A DNA stretch of 64,000 nucleotides from the NCBI GenBank assembly GCA_949316495.1, contig OX439011.1, forward strand, positions 20,923,995 to 20,987,994, given 5' to 3'. The notes beneath the pieces were generated by a model. The model had not been told where the DNA came from. It made no database searches and worked only from the letters and a program-made list of their open reading frames with translations. Shown here piece by piece: positions 58,375 through 64,000 of the stretch (within the stretch, counting starts at the first letter, position 1; the number at the start of each line of letters is the position of its first letter). The position numbers and the translations under genes are program-made. The DNA comes from Amphiduros pacificus. Its lineage: Eukaryota > Annelida > Polychaeta > Phyllodocida > Hesionidae.

Positions 58375-61300
58375 GGTGTCAGGTATTTCAAGTCCATCTA
58401 CACAGGAGTCAAGAGGTCAAGTTTTCAAGATATGTGCCTGCACTGAGGGGCTTCTGAGAGCAAGTATTCAAGGACTCTACCTACAGTGGGTTTCTTCAAG
58501 AAGTCTACCTTTACTCACATAAAGGGCAAGCAGGTGGGCAGATACAAGCAGTAGGTGGGAAGGATTATCTAACATTACACAGCGAAAAGAACATTGGGAC
58601 AGGGGAACTTTTGGGAGCTGGACCTCTTCTTTTCTAGTCTCGTTGGTGTGATCAAGTATTCAAGAAGTCTATCTGCACTGGGGGTTTCCATGATCAAGTA
58701 TTGGAGAAGTCTATCTGCACTGGGGGGTTTCCATGATCAAGTATTCAAGAAGTCTATCTGCACTGGGGGGTTTCCATGATCCAGTATTCAAGAAGTCTAC
58801 CTGCACTGGGGGGTTTCCATGATCAAGTATTCAAGAAGTCTATCTGCACTGGGGGGTTTCCATGATCCAGTATTCAAGAAGTCTACCTGCACTGGGAGGT
58901 TTCTATGATCAAGTATTCAAGAAGTCTACCTGCACTGGGGGGTTTCCATGATCCAGTATTCAAGAAGTCTACCTGCACTGAGAGGTTTCTGTGATCAAGT
59001 ATTCAAGAAGTCTACCTGCACTGGGGGGTTTCCATGATCCAGTATTCAAGAAGTCTACCTGCACTGGGGGTTTCCATGATCAAGTATTCAAGAAGTCTAC
59101 CTGCACTGGGGGTTTCCATGATCAAGTATTCAAGAAGTCTATCTGCACTGGGGGTTTCCATGATCAAGTATTCAAGAAGTCTACCTGCACTGGGGGTTTC
59201 CATGATCAAGTATCCAAGAAGTCTACCTGCACTGGGGGTTTCCATGATCAAGTATTCAAGAAGTCTACCTGCACTGGGGGTTTCCATGATCAAGTATTCA
59301 AGAAGTCTACCTGCACTGGGGGGTTTCTGTGATCAAATATTCAAGAAGTCTATCTGCACTGGGGGGTTTCTATGATCAAGTATTCAAGAAGTCTACCTGC
59401 ACTGGGGGTTTCTGTGATCAAGTATCCAAGAAGTCTATCTGCACTGGGGGGTTTCTATGATCAAGTATTCAAGAAGTCTACCTGCACTGGGGGTTTCTGT
59501 GATCGAGTATTCAAGAAGTCTACCTGCACTGGGGGGTTTCTATGATCAAGTATTCAAGAAGTCTACCTGCACTGGGGGTTTCTGTGATCAAGTATCAAAG
59601 AAGTCTACCTGCACTGGGGGTTTCTATGATCAAGTATTCAAGAAGTCTACCTGCACTGGAGGTTTCCATGAACAAATATTCAAGAAGTCTACCTGCACTG
59701 AGAGGTTTCTGTGATCAAGTATTCAAGAAGTCTACCTGCACTGAGAGGTTTCTGTGATCACGTATTCAAGAAGTCTACCTGCACTGGGGGTTTCCATGAT
59801 CAAATATTCAATAAGTCTACCTGCACTGAGAGGTTTCTATGATCAAGTATTCAAGAAGTCTACCTGCACTGGGGGTTTCTGTGATCAAGTATTCAAGAAG
59901 TCTACCTGCACTGGGGGTTTCTATGATCAAGTATTCAAGAAGTCTACCTGCACTGAGGGGTTTCTGTGATCAAATATTCAAGAAGTCTACCTGCACTGGG
60001 GGGTTTCTGTGATCAAGTATTCAAGAAGTCTACCTGCACTGAGGGGTTTCTGTGATCAAATATTCAAGAAGTCTACCTGCACTGGGGGGTTTCTGTGATC
60101 AAATATTCAAGAAGTCTACCTGCACTGGGGGGTTTCTGTGATCAAGTATTCAAGAAGTCTACCTGCACTAGGTGTTTCTGTGATCAAGTATTCAAGAAGT
60201 CTACCTGCACTGGGTGTTTCTGTGATCAAGTATTCAAGAAGTCTACCTGCACTGAGAGGTTTCTGTGATCAAGTATTCAAGAAGTCTACCTGCACTGAGA
60301 GGTTTCTATGATCAAGTATTCAAGAAGTCTACCTGCATTGGGGGTTTCTGTGATCAAGTATTCAAGAAGTCTACCTGCACTGGGGGTTTCTATGATCAAG
60401 TATTCAAGAAGTCTACCTGCACTGAGGGGTTTCTGTGATCAAATATTCAAGAAGTCTACCTGCACTGGGGGGTTTCTGTGATCAAGTATTCAAGAAGTCT
60501 ACCTGCACTGAGGGGTTTCTGTGATCAAATATTCAAGAAGTCTACCTGCACTGGGGGGTTTCTGTGATCAAATATTCAAGAAGTCTACCTGCACTGGGGG
60601 GTTTCTGTGATCAAGTATTCAAGAAGTCTACCTGCACTAGGTGTTTCTGTGATCAAGTATTCAAGAAGTCTACCTGCACTAGGTGTTTCTGTGATCAAGT
60701 ATTCAAGAAGTCTACCTGCACTAGGTGTTTCTGTGATCAAGTATTCAAGAAGTCTACCTGCACTGGGGGGTTTCTGTGATCGAGTATTCAAGAAGTCTAC
60801 CTGCACTGGGGGTTTCTGTGATCAAGTATCCAAGAAGTCTACCTGCACTGGGGGTTTCTATGATCAAGTATTCAAGAAGTCTACCTGCACTGGGGGGTTT
60901 CTGTGATCGAGTATTCTACCTGCACTGAGAGGTTTCTGTGATCAAGTATTCAAGAAGTCTACCTGCACTGGGGGTTTCTATGATCAAGTATTCAAGAAGT
61001 CTACCTGCACTGGGGGTTTCTGTGATCAAGTATTCAAGAAGTCTACCTGCACTAGGTGTTTCTGTGATCAAGTATTCAAGAAGTCTACCTGCACTAGGTG
61101 TTTCTGTGATCAAGTATTCAAGAAGTCTACCTGCACTGGGGGGTTTCTGTGATCAAATATTCAAGAAGTCTACCTGCACTGGGGGTTTCTGTGATCGAGT
61201 ATTCAAGAAGTCTACCTGCACTGGGGGTTTCTGTGATCAAGTATCCAAGAAGTCTACCTGCACTGGGGGTTTCTATGATCAAGTATTCAAGAAGTCTACC

Positions 61301-64000
61301 TGCACTGGGGGGTTTCTGTGATCGAGTATTCTACCTGCACTGAGAGGTTTCTGTGATCAAGTATTCAAGAAGTCTACCTGCACTGGGGGTTTCTATGATC
61401 AAGTATTCAAGAAGTCTACCTGCACTGGGGGTTTCTGTGATCGAATATTCAAGGAGTCTACCTGCACTGAGAGGTTTCTGTGATCAAGTATTCAAGAAGT
61501 CTACCTGCACTGGGGGGTTTCTGTGATCGAGTATTCTACCTGCACTGAGAGGTTTCTGTGATCAAGTATTCAAGAAGTCTTCCTGCACTGGGGGGTTTCT
61601 GTGATCAAGTATTTGAGAAGTCTATCTGCACTGGGGGGTTTCTATGATCAAGTATTCAAGAAGTCTACCTGCACTGGGGGTTTCTGTGATCAAGTATCCA
61701 AGAAGTCTACCTGCACTGGGGGTTTCTATGATCAAGTATTCAAGAAGTCTACCTGCACTGAGAGGTTTCTGTGATCACGTATTCAAGAAGTCTACCTGCA
61801 CTGGGGGTTTCCATGATCAAATATTCAATAAGTCTACCTGCACTGGGGGTTTCTGTGATCAAGTATTTGAGAAGTCTACCTGCACTGAGAGGTTTCTGTG
61901 ATCAAGTATTCAAGAAGTCTACCTGCACTGAGAGGTTTCTGTGATCACGTATTCAAGAAGTCTACCTGCACTGGGGGTTTCCATGATCAAATATTCAATA
62001 AGTCTACCTGCACTGGGGGTTTCTGTGATCAAGTATTCAAGAAGTCTACCTGCACTGAGGGGTTTCTGTGATCAAATATTCAAGAAGTCTGTCTACCTGC
62101 ACTGGGGGGTTTCTGTGATCAAGTATTCAAGAAGTCTACCTGCACTGAGGGGTTTCTGTGATCAAATATTCAAGAGGTCTACCTGCACTGGGGGGTTTCT
62201 GTGATCAAATATTCAAGAAGTCTACCTGCACTGGGGGGTTTCTGTGATCAAGTATTCAAGAAGTCTACCTGCACTAGGTGTTTCTGTGATCAAGTATTCA
62301 AGAAGTCTACCTGCACTGGGGGTTTCTGTGATCAAGTATTCAAGAAGTCTACCTGCACTGGGGGTTTCTGTGATCAAGTATCCAAGAAGTCTACCTGCAC
62401 TGGGGGTTTCTATGATCAAGTATTCAAGAAGTCTACCTGCACTGGGGGTTTCTATGATCAAGTATTCAAGAAGTCTACCTGCACTGAGAGGTTTCTGTGA
62501 TCAAGTATTCAAGAAGTCTACCTGCACTGAGAGGTTTCTGTGATCAAGTATTCAAGAAGTCTACCTGCACTGGGTGTTTCTGTGATCAAGTATTCAAGAA
62601 GTCTACCTGCACTGAGAGGTTTCTGTGATCAAGTATTCAAGAAGTCTACCTGCACTGAGAGGTTTCTGTGATCAAGTATTCAAGAAGTCTACCTGCACTG
62701 AGAGGTTTCTGTGATCAAGTATTCAAGAAGTCTACCTGCACTGGGTGTTTCTGTGATCAAGTATTCAAGAAGTCTACCTGCACTGAGAGGTTTCTGTGAT
62801 CAAGTATTCAAGAAGTCTACCTGCACTGAGAGGTTTCTGTGATCAAGTATTCAAGAAGTCTACCTGCACTGAGAGGTTTCTGTGATCAAGTATTCAAGAA
62901 GTCTACCTGCACTGGGGGTTTCTGTGATCAAGTATTCAAGAAGTCTACCTGCACTGGGGGTTTCTGTGATCAAGTATCCAAGAAGTCTACCTGCACTGAG
63001 AGGTTTCTGTGATCAAGTATTCAAGAAGTCTACCTGCACTGAGAGGTTTCTGTGATCAAGTATTCAAGAAGTCTACCTGCACTGGGGGTTTCTATGATCA
63101 AGTATTCAAGAAGTCTACCTGCACTGAGAGGTTTCTGTGATCACGTATTCAAGAAGTCTACCTGCACTGGGGGTTTCCATGATCAAATATTCAATAAGTC
63201 TACCTGCACTGGGGGTTTCTGTGATCAAGTATTTGAGAAGTCTACCTGCACTGAGAGGTTTCTGTGATCAAGTATTCAAGAAGTCTACCTGCACTGAGAG
63301 GTTTCTGTGATCACGTATTCAAGAAGTCTACCTGCACTGGGGGTTTCCATGATCAAATATTCAATAAGTCTACCTGCACTGGGGGTTTCTGTGATCAAGT
63401 ATTCAAGAAGTCTACCTGCACTGAGGGGTTTCTGTGATCAAATATTCAAGAAGTCTACCTGCACTGGGGGGTTTCTGTGATCAAGTATTCAAGAAGTCTA
63501 CCTGCACTGAGGGGTTTCTGTGATCAAATATTCAAGAAGTCTACCTGCACTGGGGGGTTTCTGTGATCAAATATTCAAGAAGTCTACCTGCACTGGGGGG
63601 TTTCTGTGATCAAGTATTCAAGAAGTCTACCTGCACTAGGTGTTTCTGTGATCAAGTATTCAAGAAGTCTACCTGCACTGGGGGTTTCTGTGATCAAGTA
63701 TTCAAGAAGTCTACCTGCACTGGGGGTTTCTGTGATCAAGTATCCAAGAAGTCTACCTGCACTGGGGGTTTCTATGATCAAGTATTCAAGAAGTCTACCT
63801 GCACTGGGGGTTTCTATGATCAAGTATTCAAGAAGTCTACCTGCACTGAGAGGTTTCTGTGATCAAGTATTCAAGAAGTCTACCTGCACTGAGAGGTTTC
63901 TGTGATCAAGTATTCAAGAAGTCTACCTGCACTGGGTGTTTCTGTGATCAAGTATTCAAGAAGTCTACCTGCACTGAGAGGTTTCTGTGATCAAGTATTC
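58375..64000. repeat. Large 42-44-bp satellite array, about 125 copies, running off the right edge
   Basis: Unit CTACCTGCACTGGGGGTTTC plus TGTGATCAAGTATTCAAGAA and GT. Variants include TCTATGATC, CCATGATC, GAGAGGTTTC and AGGTGTTTC. The first ~270 bp are degenerate. The 43-bp unit shifts frame each copy, so open frames across it are not genes. A segment of several hundred bp is repeated at a distance of about 1362 bp (61.7-62.6 kb and 63.06-63.95 kb). Confidence 0.97.

Noticed and set aside
58991-63905. Many ~70-127-codon frames (KKSTCTGGF, SRSLPALG types)
   Set aside because: Satellite translations; the 43-bp unit gives the same peptides in rotating frames on both strands.

Overview
This is a window of animal nuclear DNA, AT-rich, with short exons separated by long introns that are packed with minisatellites. 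Gene content (NDUFB3, a tandem-DED caspase-8-like gene, CASC3/MLN51, a mitochondrial-clan cytochrome P450, ASB8), tRNA-headed SINE-like copies, an I-clade-type LINE tail and numerous MITE-like repeats suggest a lophotrochozoan, most likely a bivalve or other mollusc. The species call is inference; the gene calls rest on long recognisable protein matches with splice phases that agree from exon to exon.

Layout. 1-6.5 kb: 5' part of a minus-strand tandem-DED gene, running off the left edge; its last visible intron is an 88-bp array. 6.67-9.38 kb: NDUFB3 on plus, head to head with it. 9.4-15.9 kb: intergenic, with four minisatellites. 15.9-30.7 kb: CASC3 on minus, 15 exons, 1112 codons plus stop. 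30.9-34.0 kb: two short-unit arrays and two tandem copies of a TIR element, with a third copy inverted in CASC3 intron 1. 34.05-44.5 kb: a mitochondrial-type P450 on plus, 11 exons, with a damaged-looking exon 2 and a LINE tail buried in an intronic array. 45-50.7 kb: intergenic/5' sequence with dispersed repeats and a 36-bp array. 50.8-53.0 kb: ASB8 on plus, three coding exons, 287 aa. 53-58 kb: a stop-codon-containing array, dispersed repeats and a 22-bp-class array. 58.4 kb to the right edge: about 125 copies of a 43-bp unit.

The main unexpected signal is that many tandem arrays do not sit at random in introns: their units contain an exon-intron boundary. At least seven junctions are involved (DED exon donor, CASC3 exon 4 and 6 donors, CASC3 exon 10 acceptor, P450 exon 3 acceptor, ASB8 exon 2 acceptor and donor). 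P450 exon 5 acceptor is a probable eighth. The ASB8 stop codon is amplified in the same way in its 3' flank. Some introns therefore carry tens of copies of a real 5' or 3' splice site. A second point is NDUFB3 next to a caspase-8/CFLAR-like gene, an adjacency also found on human 2q33.
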